A stretch of 64,000 nucleotides of DNA from Pseudomonas sp. R5-89-07 (GCF_003851685.1 NZ_CP027727.1:5642001-5706000); one strand, 5' to 3'. Positions 55,705 to 64,000 are shown, counted from the first letter of the stretch. Numbers and translations are program-made. The notes: generated from the sequence alone by a model not told the origin.

Positions 55705-56928
55705 TTACAGTTTGGCGAGGTTCGGGAGGTCGCCGCTCAGGCCCAGGGCCTGGCGTACAAACAGTGCCTTGGCTTCGGGCATTTGGTCGACCATTTTCAA
55801 GCCGGCATTGCGCAACCAGCGCAATGGCAGTTGATCAGCCTGAAACAAACGTTCGAAGCCTTCCATCGCGGCCATCAGCGCCAGGTTATGCGGCATGCGC
55901 CGCCGCTCGTAGCGGCTCAGCACCTTCACATCCGCCAGACGCTCGCCACGTTCGTTGGCCGCCAGCAGCACTTCGGCCAGCACCGCAGCATCCAGAAACC
56001 CCAGGTTCACGCCCTGCCCCGCCAGCGGATGAATCACGTGGGCCGCATCGCCAATCAGCGCAAGGCCCTCGGCCACATAGCGTTTGGCGTGGCGCTGACG
56101 CAACGGCACGCAGACGCGCGGGTCGGTGCTGATCACGTTGCCCAGGCGCCCTTCAAAGGCACGCTCCAGTTCCCCACAGAAGCGCTCGTCATCCAGCGCC
56201 ATCAGGCGCTCGGACTCCGCCGGCGTGGTCGACCAGACGATCGAGCACCAATCCTCTTGCCCATCCCGCACCAGCGGCAAGAACGCCAGCGGGCCGGTGT
56301 CGGTAAAGCGTTGCCACGCCGTGCGCTGGTGCGGCTGGCTGCTGCGCACGCTGGTCACGATGGCGTTATGCAGGTAATCCCATTCGCGGGTGGGGGTGCC
56401 GGTCAAGCGGCGCACCGCGGAGTTGGCACCGTCGGCGGCGACCACCAGCGGCGCACGCAGCTTGCGGCCATCGGCCAGGGTCAGCAGCCAGTCATCGCCG
56501 GAGCGGCGCATCTGCTCCAGGCGCGCATTGGCCAGCAGGCCCAGGTCGCAATCATGCAGGCGGTCCAGCAAGGCATCCTGGACCACGCGGTTTTCGACGA
56601 TATGCCCCAGCACCTCGGCATGCACGCTGGCCGCCGAGAAGTGGATCTGCCCGGTGCCGCTGCCGTCCCACACTTGCATCTGGCCGTACGGGCTGGCGCG
56701 ACGCTGGACAATGCCATCCCACACGCCAAGGCGCTCCAGAATGCGCTGGCTGGCGGCGGACAACGCACTCACCCGAGGTTCAAACGCCGCTGCCGGCTCG
56801 AACGGCTTGACGCTCAGCGGGCTGCCGTCAAGCATCAATACCTGCAGGCCACTGCCCTGCAACGCCAGCGCCAGGGCGCTTCCGACCATTCCGGCCCCGA
56901 CAATCAGCACATCTGCGCGCATGTCCAT
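55705..56928 (-). CDS. FAD-dependent ubiquinone-biosynthesis hydroxylase (UbiI/VisC type)
   Basis: A 407-residue flavin monooxygenase of the UbiH/UbiF/VisC/COQ6 family: N-terminal Rossmann motif DVLIVGAGMVGSALALALQGSG, mid block VVAADGANSAVRRL, and the FAD-ribityl motif LIGDAAHVIHPLAGQGVNLGFLDA. It hydroxylates the ubiquinone ring precursor. By synteny with P. aeruginosa it is the VisC/UbiI member, but which ring position it attacks cannot be read here. Start among TTG 56934, ATG 56928 and ATG 56922 is uncertain. Confidence 0.88.
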   Translation of the reverse strand: MDMRADVLIVGAGMVGSALALALQGSGLQVLMLDGSPLSVKPFEPAAAFEPRVSALSAASQRILERLGVWDGIVQRRASPYGQMQVWDGSGTGQIHFSAASVHAEVLGHIVENRVVQDALLDRLHDCDLGLLANARLEQMRRSGDDWLLTLADGRKLRAPLVVAADGANSAVRRLTGTPTREWDYLHNAIVTSVRSSQPHQRTAWQRFTDTGPLAFLPLVRDGQEDWCSIVWSTTPAESERLMALDDERFCGELERAFEGRLGNVISTDPRVCVPLRQRHAKRYVAEGLALIGDAAHVIHPLAGQGVNLGFLDAAVLAEVLLAANERGERLADVKVLSRYERRRMPHNLALMAAMEGFERLFQADQLPLRWLRNAGLKMVDQMPEAKALFVRQALGLSGDLPNLAKL

Positions 56929-56930
56929 AG

Positions 56931-57416
56931 TCAAGCCTGTCTCGCTGGCGGCTTGCGCCGCACGTAAAGGGTTTTGTCGACTCGCGCCACCAAGGTGCCG
57001 GAGCCGTCATGAATCTGGACCTTGAGGCGAGGCAAATATTTCTCGCCATCGGCGGTCTGCCGGCGCACCTCATCGAGCAAGGTGTCGTCGATGGAAAACT
57101 CGGCATACACCGGGCCTTTGCCCGGCGCGATGAAGTCGATGCTGGCGGCCTTGTCCCACACGATGTAGTCGCGGCCCAGGTTCTCCATCAGCATCAGCAT
57201 GTAGAACGGATCGACCATCGAATACAGGCTGCCGCCGAACTGCGTGCCCACATAGTTGCGGTTATACCAGCCCAGACCCATGCGCACTTTGACGTGACGA
57301 AAGTCGGCGCTCATGTGCTGCACGCTGACGCCGGCGCCCAGATACGGCGGATAGAGCGTCATCACCCAGCGCAACAGCCGCGCCTTGCCCAGCCGCCCGA
57401 CCAGCCACTTACGCAT
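56931..57416 (-). CDS. DUF4442 hotdog-fold protein
   Basis: A 161-residue hotdog-fold protein (VKVRMGLGWYNRNYVGTQFGGSLYSMVDPFYMLMLMENLG, then KAASIDFIAPGKGPVYAEFSI), matching DUF4442, a thioesterase-like family. The catalytic role is unproven. It overlaps ubiH by 8 bp and nearly touches the next gene, so it is embedded in the ubiquinone operon. The start is MRKWLVGRLG. Confidence 0.84.
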   Translation of the reverse strand: MRKWLVGRLGKARLLRWVMTLYPPYLGAGVSVQHMSADFRHVKVRMGLGWYNRNYVGTQFGGSLYSMVDPFYMLMLMENLGRDYIVWDKAASIDFIAPGKGPVYAEFSIDDTLLDEVRRQTADGEKYLPRLKVQIHDGSGTLVARVDKTLYVRRKPPARQA

Positions 57417-58596
57417 CGGAGCGCGTACCCAGGCCCATGGCCTGGCGGGCGAACCAGCGCTTGGCCGGCGGCAGCAGATCCAGGCCGAGCAGGCCCATGT
57501 TGCGCCCCAGCGCAACCAACGGTTGCCCGCTGCCAAACAGGCGCGTGACCTGGTCGGAGAAGCCCACGGTCAACTGCTGGTCCAGGCGCTGGCGCTCGCG
57601 ATAGCGTTGCAGCGTTGCCAGGTCCCCGGGCACTTGCGGCCCGGCCAGCAAGGCTTCGGCCAGGGCATTGGCATCGCGCAAGGACAGGTTGAAGCCCTGC
57701 CCGGCGATCGGGTGCAGGCTGTGCGCCGCATTGCCCAGCACCACCAGGTGCGAGCGCACTTGCTCCTCGGCTTCCACCAGGGTGAGCGGATAAAGATGTC
57801 GCGCGCCCACTTGTTTCAGGGTGCCCAGGCGATAGCCGAACACGTCCTGCAATTGGCTCAGGAAACTGCGCTCATCGAGGTTGGCCAGGCGCTGGGCGTC
57901 CATACCGATGCGGGTCCAGACCAGCGCACAGCGGTTGTCGGGCAGCGGCAGCAAGGCCATCGGGCCGTCATCGGTGAAACGCTCGAACGCTTCGCCGTTG
58001 TGGGCTTCGCTCGGGGTGATGTTGGCGATCAGCGCGCTCTGGTTGTAGGGCCGGGTTTTCACGCCGATGCCCAGTTGCTCGCGCAAGCCGGAGCGACCGC
58101 CATCGGCCAACACCGCCAGATCGCACTCCAGCACGGTTTCGTCGTTGAGGGTCAGGCGATAGCCATCCGGCAGCGGCTCCATGCGCGTGACCTCCGCCGG
58201 GCAGCGCCAGCTCACCACGTCCTTGTCCAGGCCTTGCCACAGGCACTGGCCGAGCCAGGCGTTTTCCACCACATAACCCAGGGCCGGCACGCCCTCTTCC
58301 AGGGCAGACAAACGTGCGGTGGAGAAACGCCCACGGTCCGACACGTGAATCTGTTTGATCGGCTCCGCGCGCCGGGAAATCGCTTGCCACAGGCCCAGGC
58401 GCTGATAAATCTGGCGGGCGCCGAAGGACAACGCCGAAGAACGCGCATCGTAGCTCGGCTGGTAGCTGTCACCCGGAGCGAAGGGCTCGATCAGGGCGAT
58501 GGTCCACCCGCGCGCCTTGGCCCCGGCCTGCAACGCCAGTGCCAGGCTGGCACCCACCAGGCCGCCGCCGATAATCGCCAGGTTGACCCGGCTCAT
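57409..58596 (-). CDS. ubiH: 2-octaprenyl-6-methoxyphenyl hydroxylase UbiH
   Basis: A 395-residue FAD monooxygenase: LAIIGGGLVGASLALALQ, VLADGGRSGLREQLGI and VLGNAAHSLHPIAGQGFNLSLRDA. It hydroxylates a ubiquinone intermediate. It overlaps pepP by 4 bp and DUF4442 by 8 bp. The pepP-ubiH order is conserved in gammaproteobacteria, which supports the UbiH call over its paralogue downstream. Confidence 0.92.
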   Translation of the reverse strand: MSRVNLAIIGGGLVGASLALALQAGAKARGWTIALIEPFAPGDSYQPSYDARSSALSFGARQIYQRLGLWQAISRRAEPIKQIHVSDRGRFSTARLSALEEGVPALGYVVENAWLGQCLWQGLDKDVVSWRCPAEVTRMEPLPDGYRLTLNDETVLECDLAVLADGGRSGLREQLGIGVKTRPYNQSALIANITPSEAHNGEAFERFTDDGPMALLPLPDNRCALVWTRIGMDAQRLANLDERSFLSQLQDVFGYRLGTLKQVGARHLYPLTLVEAEEQVRSHLVVLGNAAHSLHPIAGQGFNLSLRDANALAEALLAGPQVPGDLATLQRYRERQRLDQQLTVGFSDQVTRLFGSGQPLVALGRNMGLLGLDLLPPAKRWFARQAMGLGTRSDA

Positions 58597-59915
58597 CGGG
58601 CAGCCGCCATCAGCGCTTCGATCTCGGCCACCGTCTTGGGCACCGCGCCGGTCAGGATTTCACAGCCTTGCTTGGTCACTATCACGTCGTCCTCGATGCG
58701 CACGCCAATGCCACGCCACTTCTTCGCTACGCTCTGGTTGTCCGGTGAAATATAGATTCCCGGCTCCACGGTCAAGGCCATGCCGACTTCCAGCACACGC
58801 CATTCACCGCCCACTTTGTACTCGCCCACATCATGCACATCCATGCCCAGCCAGTGACCGGCGCGGTGCATGTAGAAGGCGCGATAGGCCTCGCTGGCGA
58901 TCAGCTCGTCAACCTCGCCTTGCAGCAGCCCCAGCTTGACCAGCCCGGCAGTGATGACCTGCACGGTCGCCTCATGCGCCTGGTTCCAGTGCTTGTTCGG
59001 CGCGATCTGCTGGAAGGCGGCTTCCTGGGAGGCCAGCACAATTTCGTAGATCGCCTTCTGTTCGGGCGAAAACTTGCCATTGACCGGCCACGTGCGAGTG
59101 ATGTCACTGGCGTAGCAGTCGATCTCGCAACCGGCATCGATCAGCACCAGGTCGCCGTCCTTGAGCAACGCGTCATTCTGCTGGTAATGCAGGATGCAGG
59201 TATTACGCCCGGCGGCGACGATGGAGCCATAGGCCGGCATTTTCGCGCCGCCTTTGCGGAACTCGTAATCCAGCTCGGCCTCCAGGCTGAACTCATGCAG
59301 GCCGGCACGGCTGGCCTGCATCGCCCGCACATGGGCCGCGCAGGAAATTCGCGCTGCCTCGCGCATCACCTTCACTTCCGCCGCCGATTTATACAGGCGC
59401 ATATCGTGCAGCAAATGATCCAGGGCAACGAATTCGTTCGGCGGCTGGGCGCCCAGGTGCGCCTTGGAGCGGATCACGTTGATCCACTCCATCAGATGCC
59501 GGTCAAATTCGGCATTGCTGCCCATGGCCGAATACACCCGGTCACGGCCTTCGATCAGGCCGGGCAGGATGTCGTCGATATCGGTGATGGGAAACGCATC
59601 GTCCGCCCCGTAATCACGGGTCGCGCCTTCAGTGCCGGCGCGCAGGCCATCCCACAATTCGCGCTCGGCGTTGCGTTCGCGGCAGAACAGCACGTACTCG
59701 CCATGCTGGCGACCGGGCATCAGCACGATCACCGCCTGCGGTTCGGGAAAACCGCTCAGATACTGGAAGTCGCTGTCCTGGCGGTAGACATGCTCCACAT
59801 CGCGATTGCGGATCGCCACGGCGGCGGCGGGCAGGATGGCGATGCTGTTGGGTTCCATCTGCGCCATGAGCGCCTTGCGGCGACGGGTGTATTCCGCTTT
59901 GGGGATATGGATCAT
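58593..59915 (-). CDS. pepP: Xaa-Pro aminopeptidase P
   Basis: A 440-residue M24B metalloprotease releasing N-terminal residues before proline. Manganese ligands are visible: Asp in VLIDAGCEIDCY, Asp in SDITRTWP, His in HRAGHWLGMDVHDVG, Glu in LTVEPGIYI and Glu in GVRIEDDVIVT. Domain order and length are standard. It lies 20 bp after the YgfB-family gene. Confidence 0.95.
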   Translation of the reverse strand: MIHIPKAEYTRRRKALMAQMEPNSIAILPAAAVAIRNRDVEHVYRQDSDFQYLSGFPEPQAVIVLMPGRQHGEYVLFCRERNAERELWDGLRAGTEGATRDYGADDAFPITDIDDILPGLIEGRDRVYSAMGSNAEFDRHLMEWINVIRSKAHLGAQPPNEFVALDHLLHDMRLYKSAAEVKVMREAARISCAAHVRAMQASRAGLHEFSLEAELDYEFRKGGAKMPAYGSIVAAGRNTCILHYQQNDALLKDGDLVLIDAGCEIDCYASDITRTWPVNGKFSPEQKAIYEIVLASQEAAFQQIAPNKHWNQAHEATVQVITAGLVKLGLLQGEVDELIASEAYRAFYMHRAGHWLGMDVHDVGEYKVGGEWRVLEVGMALTVEPGIYISPDNQSVAKKWRGIGVRIEDDVIVTKQGCEILTGAVPKTVAEIEALMAAAR

Positions 59916-59935
59916 GGGCAGATGGGTTTCCTCTC

Positions 59936-60493
59936 TTAGTGCAGCGACGGCTTGGGTGCCGCCGGTTCAGCGGACTTCTTGGTCTCGGTGAACAACAGCA
60001 ATGGCGCGACGCGCAGGTATTCCATGACTTCCATGTAGTCGCCCTCGCCATCTTCGGACTCTTCCAGGGCGTCTTGTACCTGGGAGATGGCTGCCAGGTC
60101 CTGCAGCACTTCCTTGGCATCGGTGCTCAGTTCCAGGCCGCCGGCGTTCACGCCGAAACCGTGGAGGAAACCCTGGCACCATTGGCCCAGTGCAGCGGCG
60201 CGTTCGGCCAGCGGCGCATCGTCGGTCGGCAGCAGCAGGACCACGGTGACGTCATCACCGGTCAGCTCGCCCTTGACCATCTCTTGCAGGCCGATCAGCG
60301 CATTGCGCACGTTATCTTCAGGTTCCTTTTCCAGCAGCTCGGCCACATCGGCCAGCCAGTTGTCGGCATCGAAGCCGACACCGGTGCAGCTGCGGCCCAA
60401 CAGCACGCCGTGCAGTTCAGCAGGCGAGCAAGGATGACCGCTGGTGCTCAGCAGTTTGGAAAAAGCGTCGTACGGGGAGTTCTGAATGGGCAT
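59936..60493 (-). CDS. UPF0149/YgfB-family protein
   Basis: A 185-residue YgfB-type protein ([58 protein letters not shown]). Function is not firmly known in general; in P. aeruginosa a YgfB homologue affects AmpDh3 expression and beta-lactam resistance. It is the first gene of the ygfB-pepP-ubiH operon and diverges from the zapB-like/zapA pair. Confidence 0.92.
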   Translation of the reverse strand: MPIQNSPYDAFSKLLSTSGHPCSPAELHGVLLGRSCTGVGFDADNWLADVAELLEKEPEDNVRNALIGLQEMVKGELTGDDVTVVLLLPTDDAPLAERAAALGQWCQGFLHGFGVNAGGLELSTDAKEVLQDLAAISQVQDALEESEDGEGDYMEVMEYLRVAPLLLFTETKKSAEPAAPKPSLH

Positions 60494-60631
60494 GGTGAGC
60501 TAGGCGCCAGACGGCGCAATGTCTAGAATGGAGCGCTGTATCCTAGCACCGGCAGACGTACCAAGACTATCGAGGGCGTCAGATCGTTTATCCTGCAGTT
60601 GCCATTCATCAGACAAATCCAGTGGAACCCA

Positions 60632-60841
60632 ATGGAAGACACCGACCTGCAAGCGCTGATGGCCAGACTCGAACTGCTAATTGATCGGGTCGAGCAACTT
60701 AAGAGTCAAAACGGACTCCTACTAGCTCAGGAAAAGACCTGGCGCGAGGAACGCGCTCACCTCATTGAAAAAAACGAAATCGCCCGGCGTAAGGTCGAAT
60801 CGATGATTTCGCGCCTGAAGGCCCTGGAGCAAGACTCATGA
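60632..60841 (+). CDS. TIGR02449-family coiled-coil protein (ZapB-like)
   Basis: A 69-residue protein that is almost entirely coiled coil (LQALMARLELLIDRVEQLKSQNGLLLAQEKTWREERAHLIEKNEIARRKVESMI). It fits TIGR02449, often named ZapB-like for size and neighbour. Its stop overlaps the zapA start by 4 bp, so the two are translated together; a divisome role is likely. Confidence 0.9.
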   Translation: MEDTDLQALMARLELLIDRVEQLKSQNGLLLAQEKTWREERAHLIEKNEIARRKVESMISRLKALEQDS

Positions 60842-61155
60842 GTTCAAGCAATAGCGTTACCGTGCAGATCCTAGACAAAGAATATTCGATCATCTGCCCC
60901 CAGGAAGAGCGCAGCAACCTGGTGAGCGCTGCCCGCTACCTGGACGGCAAGATGCGCGAGATCCGCAGCAGCGGCAAAGTGATCGGCGCCGACCGCATCG
61001 CCGTGATGGCCGCGCTGAACATTACCCACGACCTGCTGCATAAGCAGGAGCGCCCTGATGTGCAGGCCAGTGGCTCGACCCGTGAGCAAGTGCGCGACCT
61101 GCTCGAACGCGTTGATCTGGCGCTTTCAACCGATTCAGACACACCCAAGGGCTGA
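60838..61155 (+). CDS. zapA: Cell division protein ZapA
   Basis: A 105-residue FtsZ-ring cross-linker (VTVQILDKEYSIICPQEERSNLVSAARYLDGKMREIRSSGKVIGADRIAVMAALNITHDLL). Globular head then C-terminal helix, standard size. It is followed 32 bp later by the 6S RNA gene, the conserved zapA-ssrS-fau order. Confidence 0.94.
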   Translation: MSSSNSVTVQILDKEYSIICPQEERSNLVSAARYLDGKMREIRSSGKVIGADRIAVMAALNITHDLLHKQERPDVQASGSTREQVRDLLERVDLALSTDSDTPKG

Positions 61156-61174
61156 TTGCCGAGTCTGTTTAAGG

Positions 61175-61180
61175 TATACT
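61175..61180 (+). promoter_or_regulatory. -10 element of 6S RNA
   Basis: TATACT, with the likely start 7 bp further at about 61187, just before the 5' strand of the 6S terminal stem. Confidence 0.6.
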
Positions 61181-61186
61181 CGCCTC

Positions 61187-61365
61187 ACTCCCTGGCGTGT
61201 TTGCCAGTCGGCGATGTCCCGGAGCCGATTCGCACTACCCTGGAAGTTGCACGTTGGGCTGGTGTGCATGTCCGCTAGACGGAAAGCCTTAAAGCCTACT
61301 GCTTCTTCCACCTTGAACTTTCGGGTTCAAGGGCTTAGTCGACAGCGGCTCTGCCGGGGAGCCTG
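61187..61365 (+). ncRNA. ssrS: 6S RNA
   Basis: About 180 nt between zapA and the formyl-THF cyclo-ligase gene, the conserved place of 6S RNA. The 5' strand CTCCCTGGCG pairs with the 3' strand GCCGGGGAG as the terminal stem. The conserved GATGTCCCGGAGCCGATTCG block follows the 5' stem, and a large open central bubble can form. 6S RNA binds sigma70 RNA polymerase and downshifts transcription in stationary phase. Ends are estimated to a few bases. Confidence 0.9.
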
Positions 61366-61376
61366 AATCCCAAACT

Positions 61377-61406
61377 CAATGCCAGTCCCAGGACTGGCAT
61401 TGTTTT
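61377..61406 (+). terminator. Hairpin at the end of ssrS, abutting the next ORF
   Basis: CAATGCCAGTCC / GGACTGGCATTG perfect stem around CA, then TTTT. The T-run is followed at once by the ATG at 61407, the first in-frame start of the cyclo-ligase frame. Confidence 0.8.
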
Positions 61407-61421
61407 ATGAGCCGAAAAGCC

Positions 61422-62051
61422 ATGACCGAACCTGCGCCGCTCTCCCGTCCGCAACTTCGACGCATGTTGCGCAAAGCCCGCCGCGCCCTCACGCCGCGCG
61501 AGCAGCGCCAGGCCGCTTTGGGCCTGTATCGGCAACTGGCGCAGCACCCGCTGTTTCGCCGGGCCAACCATATTTCCTTGTATCTACCGACGGACGGTGA
61601 AATCGATCCGCGCCTGCTGCTGCGCGCTGCCCAGCGCCAGGGCAAGGCCACCTACCTGCCCGTTTTGAGTGCGTGGCCGCGGACCAAGATGGTGTTCCAG
61701 CGCGTGCGGCCTGGGGATAAGTTGCTGCCCAACCGTTTTCGCATTCTCGAGCCACGGCCCAATGCCCAGCGCCAACGCAAGGTGTGGGCCCTGGACCTGG
61801 TGCTGCTGCCGCTGGTGGGGTTCGATGATGAGGGTGGGCGATTGGGCATGGGTGGCGGATTCTATGACCGCAGCCTGGCCTACCTCGCACGGCGCAAAAG
61901 CTGGCGCAAGCCAACGCTGCTGGGGCTGGCCCATGAGTGTCAGCAAGTGGATCGCTTGGCGCAGGCGAGTTGGGACGTGCCGCTGGCGGGCACTGTCACC
62001 GATAAGCATTGGTATGTTGCACAAACGTCGCTGGAACCAGCGACGCCTTGA
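61422..62051 (+). CDS. fau: 5-formyltetrahydrofolate cyclo-ligase
   Basis: A 209-residue ligase converting 5-formyl-THF to 5,10-methenyl-THF with ATP. Features are the basic N-terminus (RRMLRKARRALTPREQRQAALGL), LYLPTDGEIDPRLLL and the signature GMGGGFYDRSLAYL with DLVLLPLVGFD. It is the ygfA/fau partner of 6S RNA. The ATG at 61422 is preferred; the one at 61407 sits on the terminator T-run. Neither has a clear ribosome site. Confidence 0.92.
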   Translation: MTEPAPLSRPQLRRMLRKARRALTPREQRQAALGLYRQLAQHPLFRRANHISLYLPTDGEIDPRLLLRAAQRQGKATYLPVLSAWPRTKMVFQRVRPGDKLLPNRFRILEPRPNAQRQRKVWALDLVLLPLVGFDDEGGRLGMGGGFYDRSLAYLARRKSWRKPTLLGLAHECQQVDRLAQASWDVPLAGTVTDKHWYVAQTSLEPATP

Positions 62052-62058
62052 AGTGGTG

Positions 62059-62205
62059 TCAGCGCTTGAATTGCTGTTGCACAGGCGAGAGTTCAACCGG
62101 TGCATCGGTCTTGTTCGACCACAGGCTCTGGGCATACCCGGTGGTCACGACGCCCAGACCAAACAAAATAACCAATATCCATAGTAAATCCGGTTTACGT
62201 TGCAT
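62059..62205 (-). CDS. 48-residue single-pass membrane peptide
   Basis: A short gene read directly from the sequence: ATG at 62205, TGA at 62061-62059, with AAGGGGGGC 5 bp upstream. The product begins MQRKPDLLWILVILFGLGVV, has one transmembrane segment (about 8-25) after a basic start (N-in), and a short periplasmic tail ending QQQFKR. It is too short for default gene finders. Function unknown. It converges on fau with 7 bp between stops and diverges from the EVE gene. Confidence 0.72.
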   Translation of the reverse strand: MQRKPDLLWILVILFGLGVVTTGYAQSLWSNKTDAPVELSPVQQQFKR

Positions 62206-62399
62206 CGATTGCCCCCCTTCAGGCACCTCGTACACGATGACAACAACGTTCCAAAGTAGTCCGTTGCAGCTGCGCCAAGCTTAAAAGCCGGCATTCTGAG
62301 GTAACGTGAACCAACACGCAAACCTTGACGTCAACCGACTGTCGGTTTGTCACGGCATTGCCCGACAACTTGCCCAATGCCTTTTTCAGGAGCCCAAAA

Positions 62400-62849
62400 A
62401 TGGCCTATTGGCTGATGAAATCCGAGCCTGACGAACTGTCCATACATGACTTGGAAAAGCTCGGCCAAGCCCGCTGGGACGGGGTGCGCAATTACCAGGC
62501 GCGCAACTTTCTACGAGCCATGGCGGTGGGCGATGAATTTTTTTTCTACCACTCCAGCTGCCCGGAGCCGGGCATTGCCGGCGTCGGTAAAATCATCGAG
62601 GCCGCCTATCCCGACCCGACCGCACTTGAGCCGGACAGCCATTATTTCGACGCCAAGGCCACCCCGGAGAAAAACCCGTGGAGCGCAATCGACGTCGCGC
62701 ATGTGCAGACCTTTCCCAAGGTGCTGGGCCTGGGCTACCTCAAACAGCAGGCCGCGCTGGCCGAATTGCCTTTGGTGCAAAAAGGCAGCCGGCTCTCGGT
62801 GATGCCGGTCACTGCCGAGCAGTGGGCGGCGGTGATGGGTTTGCGTTGA
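62400..62849 (+). CDS. EVE-domain protein
   Basis: A 149-residue single EVE domain (MAYWLMKSEPDELSIHDLEK, WDGVRNYQARNFLRAMAVGDEFFFYHSSC, VLGLGYLKQQAALAELPLVQKGSRLSVMPVTAEQW), a PUA-like fold that reads modified bases. House-keeping copies next to fau are common in proteobacteria. A run of eight T encodes the FFF. It converges on the FliL-like gene with 4 bp between stops. Confidence 0.93.
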   Translation: MAYWLMKSEPDELSIHDLEKLGQARWDGVRNYQARNFLRAMAVGDEFFFYHSSCPEPGIAGVGKIIEAAYPDPTALEPDSHYFDAKATPEKNPWSAIDVAHVQTFPKVLGLGYLKQQAALAELPLVQKGSRLSVMPVTAEQWAAVMGLR

Positions 62850-62853
62850 GGCG

Positions 62854-63261
62854 TTACTGGATGATCAGGTTGTTGAACAACAGGTCTTCTACCACCGGCT
62901 TGCCGGTCTCATCGTTCATCACCTGCTGGGTTTGTTTCAACGCTTCCTGACGCAGCTTTTCCTTACCTTCAACGCTGCTCATGGTTTCGTTGGTCTGTTG
63001 GGTAAACAGCGCCACCAGTTGGTTGCGAATCAACGCATCGTTGGCTTTGACCGCTGCGGCGGCCTCGGTACCGGTCACGCGCAGGGCGATATCGGCCTTG
63101 AAGACCTTGAGCTTGGCCGTGCCATCCAGCCCGTAGTTGCCCACGAACGGCGGGGTGAGGCTGATATAGCTGACTTTCGGCGCCTCGCCCTCTTTGGCTT
63201 CTTCGGCCTGGGCTGCCATCGGCAAGGTCAGGGCCAGCATCAACAGGATCCACGCTTTCAC
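62854..63261 (-). CDS. FliL-like periplasmic protein
   Basis: A 135-residue protein with a signal peptide (1-19, MAAQAEE) and a FliL-type domain (VSYISLTPPFVGNYGLDGTAKLKVFKADIALRVTG...IRNQLVALFTQQTNETMSSVEGKEKLRQEALKQTQQVM). It has a cleavable signal where flagellar FliL has an anchor, and no flagellar gene is nearby. Such stand-alone copies are of unknown role. Confidence 0.85.
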   Translation of the reverse strand: MKAWILLMLALTLPMAAQAEEAKEGEAPKVSYISLTPPFVGNYGLDGTAKLKVFKADIALRVTGTEAAAAVKANDALIRNQLVALFTQQTNETMSSVEGKEKLRQEALKQTQQVMNDETGKPVVEDLLFNNLIIQ

Positions 63262-63411
63262 AGTTCATTCCTCGAATTCGGTTGCCGGGTAGCATAACGC
63301 TAGCAAGGCTGAGCACAAGCTTATGGGGGCTTATCAGGCGCGGGCATGCTCGTTGACCCACGCGCGTACCCTCCTACACTTATCGGCCACGATGCCAAAA
63401 GGAATAGTCCG

Positions 63412-64000
63412 ATGAAAGCTGTGCTGTGCAAAGCCTTCGGCCCCGCCGAAACCCTGGTGCTGGAAGAGATCGCCAGCCCTGCGATCAAGAAGAACGAAAT
63501 CCTGCTGGACGTGCACGCGGCCGGGGTGAATTTCCCGGATACCCTGATTATCGAAGGCAAGTACCAGTTCAAGCCACCCTTTCCGTTTTCGCCGGGTGGC
63601 GAAGCGGCGGGCGTGGTGAGCGAGGTTGGGGAGAAGGTCAGCCACTTGAAAGTCGGTGATCGTGTAATGGCCCTGACCGGCTGGGGCAGCTTTGCCGAGC
63701 AGGTTGCGGTGCCTGGCTACAATGTGCTGCCGATCCCGCCCAGCATGGACTTCAACACCGCCGCCGCCTTCAGCATGACCTACGGCACCTCGATGCACGC
63801 GCTGAAACAGCGCGCCCACCTGCAACCCGGCGAAACCCTGTTGGTACTCGGCGCTTCCGGTGGCGTGGGCCTGGCCGCCGTGGAAATCGGCAAGGCCATG
63901 GGCGCGCGGGTGATCGCCGCCGCCAGCAGCGCCGACAAGCTCGCGGTGGCCAAGGCGGCCGGCGCCGATGAGCTGATCAACTACAGCGAAGCCAACCTCA
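63412..64000 (+). CDS. NADPH:quinone oxidoreductase-family protein, partial
   Basis: The first 196 residues of a zinc-independent medium-chain dehydrogenase/reductase: GroES-like N-domain (MKAVLCKAFGPAETLVLEE, GVNFPDTLIIEGKYQFKPPFPFSPGGEAAGVV) and the NADPH motif VLGASGGVGLAAVEIGKAMGA near residue 145. The reading frame runs off the window end; about 130 residues should follow. It probably reduces quinones or enones. Confidence 0.9.
   Translation, partial: MKAVLCKAFGPAETLVLEEIASPAIKKNEILLDVHAAGVNFPDTLIIEGKYQFKPPFPFSPGGEAAGVVSEVGEKVSHLKVGDRVMALTGWGSFAEQVAVPGYNVLPIPPSMDFNTAAAFSMTYGTSMHALKQRAHLQPGETLLVLGASGGVGLAAVEIGKAMGARVIAAASSADKLAVAKAAGADELINYSEANL

Noticed and set aside
62537..62544. T8 run in the EVE gene as a phase-variable tract
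   Set aside because: It encodes the conserved FFF of the fold and the gene is in frame; eight T is too short to argue for switching.

Overview
The window is a contiguous piece of a Pseudomonas chromosome, most likely from the P. fluorescens group. This rests on GC-rich coding with typical Pseudomonas codon use, on many copies of a GTGGGAGGGGGCTTGC-type REP/REPIN repeat of the kind described in P. fluorescens, and on gene order that I recall from P. aeruginosa (an ilvA-rpiA-aaaA...serA...spu block and an argA-argE...gcv...ubi-pepP-zapA-ssrS block). It is mostly core chromosome. The only mobile element is one IS3-family insertion sequence.

Region 1 (1-19.6 kb) is core metabolism and envelope: ilvA and rpiA (divergent), an AaaA-like autotransporter aminopeptidase, two tandem SdiA-regulated-domain proteins, a fumarylacetoacetate-hydrolase-fold protein, a D-2-hydroxyglutarate dehydrogenase divergent from serA, several small secreted proteins, a 2OG-Fe(II) oxygenase, an alpha/beta hydrolase, a penicillin/AHL acylase, and a GlxA-type regulator facing an HD-domain hydrolase.

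Region 2 (19.6-30 kb) is the polyamine uptake and catabolism locus: spuB-C-D-E-F-G-H on the minus strand with spuI divergent. An ABC importer brings in putrescine/spermidine, SpuI/SpuB gamma-glutamylate it, and SpuC transaminates it. spuA, which sits between spuI and spuB in P. aeruginosa, is absent. The 609-bp gap in its place holds a sigma54-like promoter, a G-quadruplex-type tract and a hairpin.

Region 3 (30-41 kb) has a TetR regulator put out of frame by an 11-C tract at its start codon, and an intact IS3 element inserted in the loop of a REP. These are followed by the sulfonate cluster ssuEADCBF with the 1-Cys peroxiredoxin gene lsfA, an OprD-family porin, and a tauA with no transporter partners beside it. 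This is a sulfur-starvation module.

Region 4 (41-64 kb) is again core: argA, argE, a CYTH/CHAD protein, an Lrp regulator divergent from an ACT-like protein, an orphan GspE-like ATPase, QmcA/NfeD, a lone DegT aminotransferase, gcvT-gcvH without gcvP, a ferric-iron ABC importer, two ubiquinone hydroxylases, pepP, a YgfB-family protein, a ZapB-like protein, zapA, 6S RNA, 5-formyl-THF cyclo-ligase, an unlisted 48-aa membrane peptide, an EVE protein, a FliL-like protein, and the start of a quinone oxidoreductase cut by the window edge.

REP/REPIN elements sit in at least sixteen intergenic places, usually just after stop codons, where several may act as terminators. No tRNA, rRNA operon, CRISPR array, prophage or defence island was seen.
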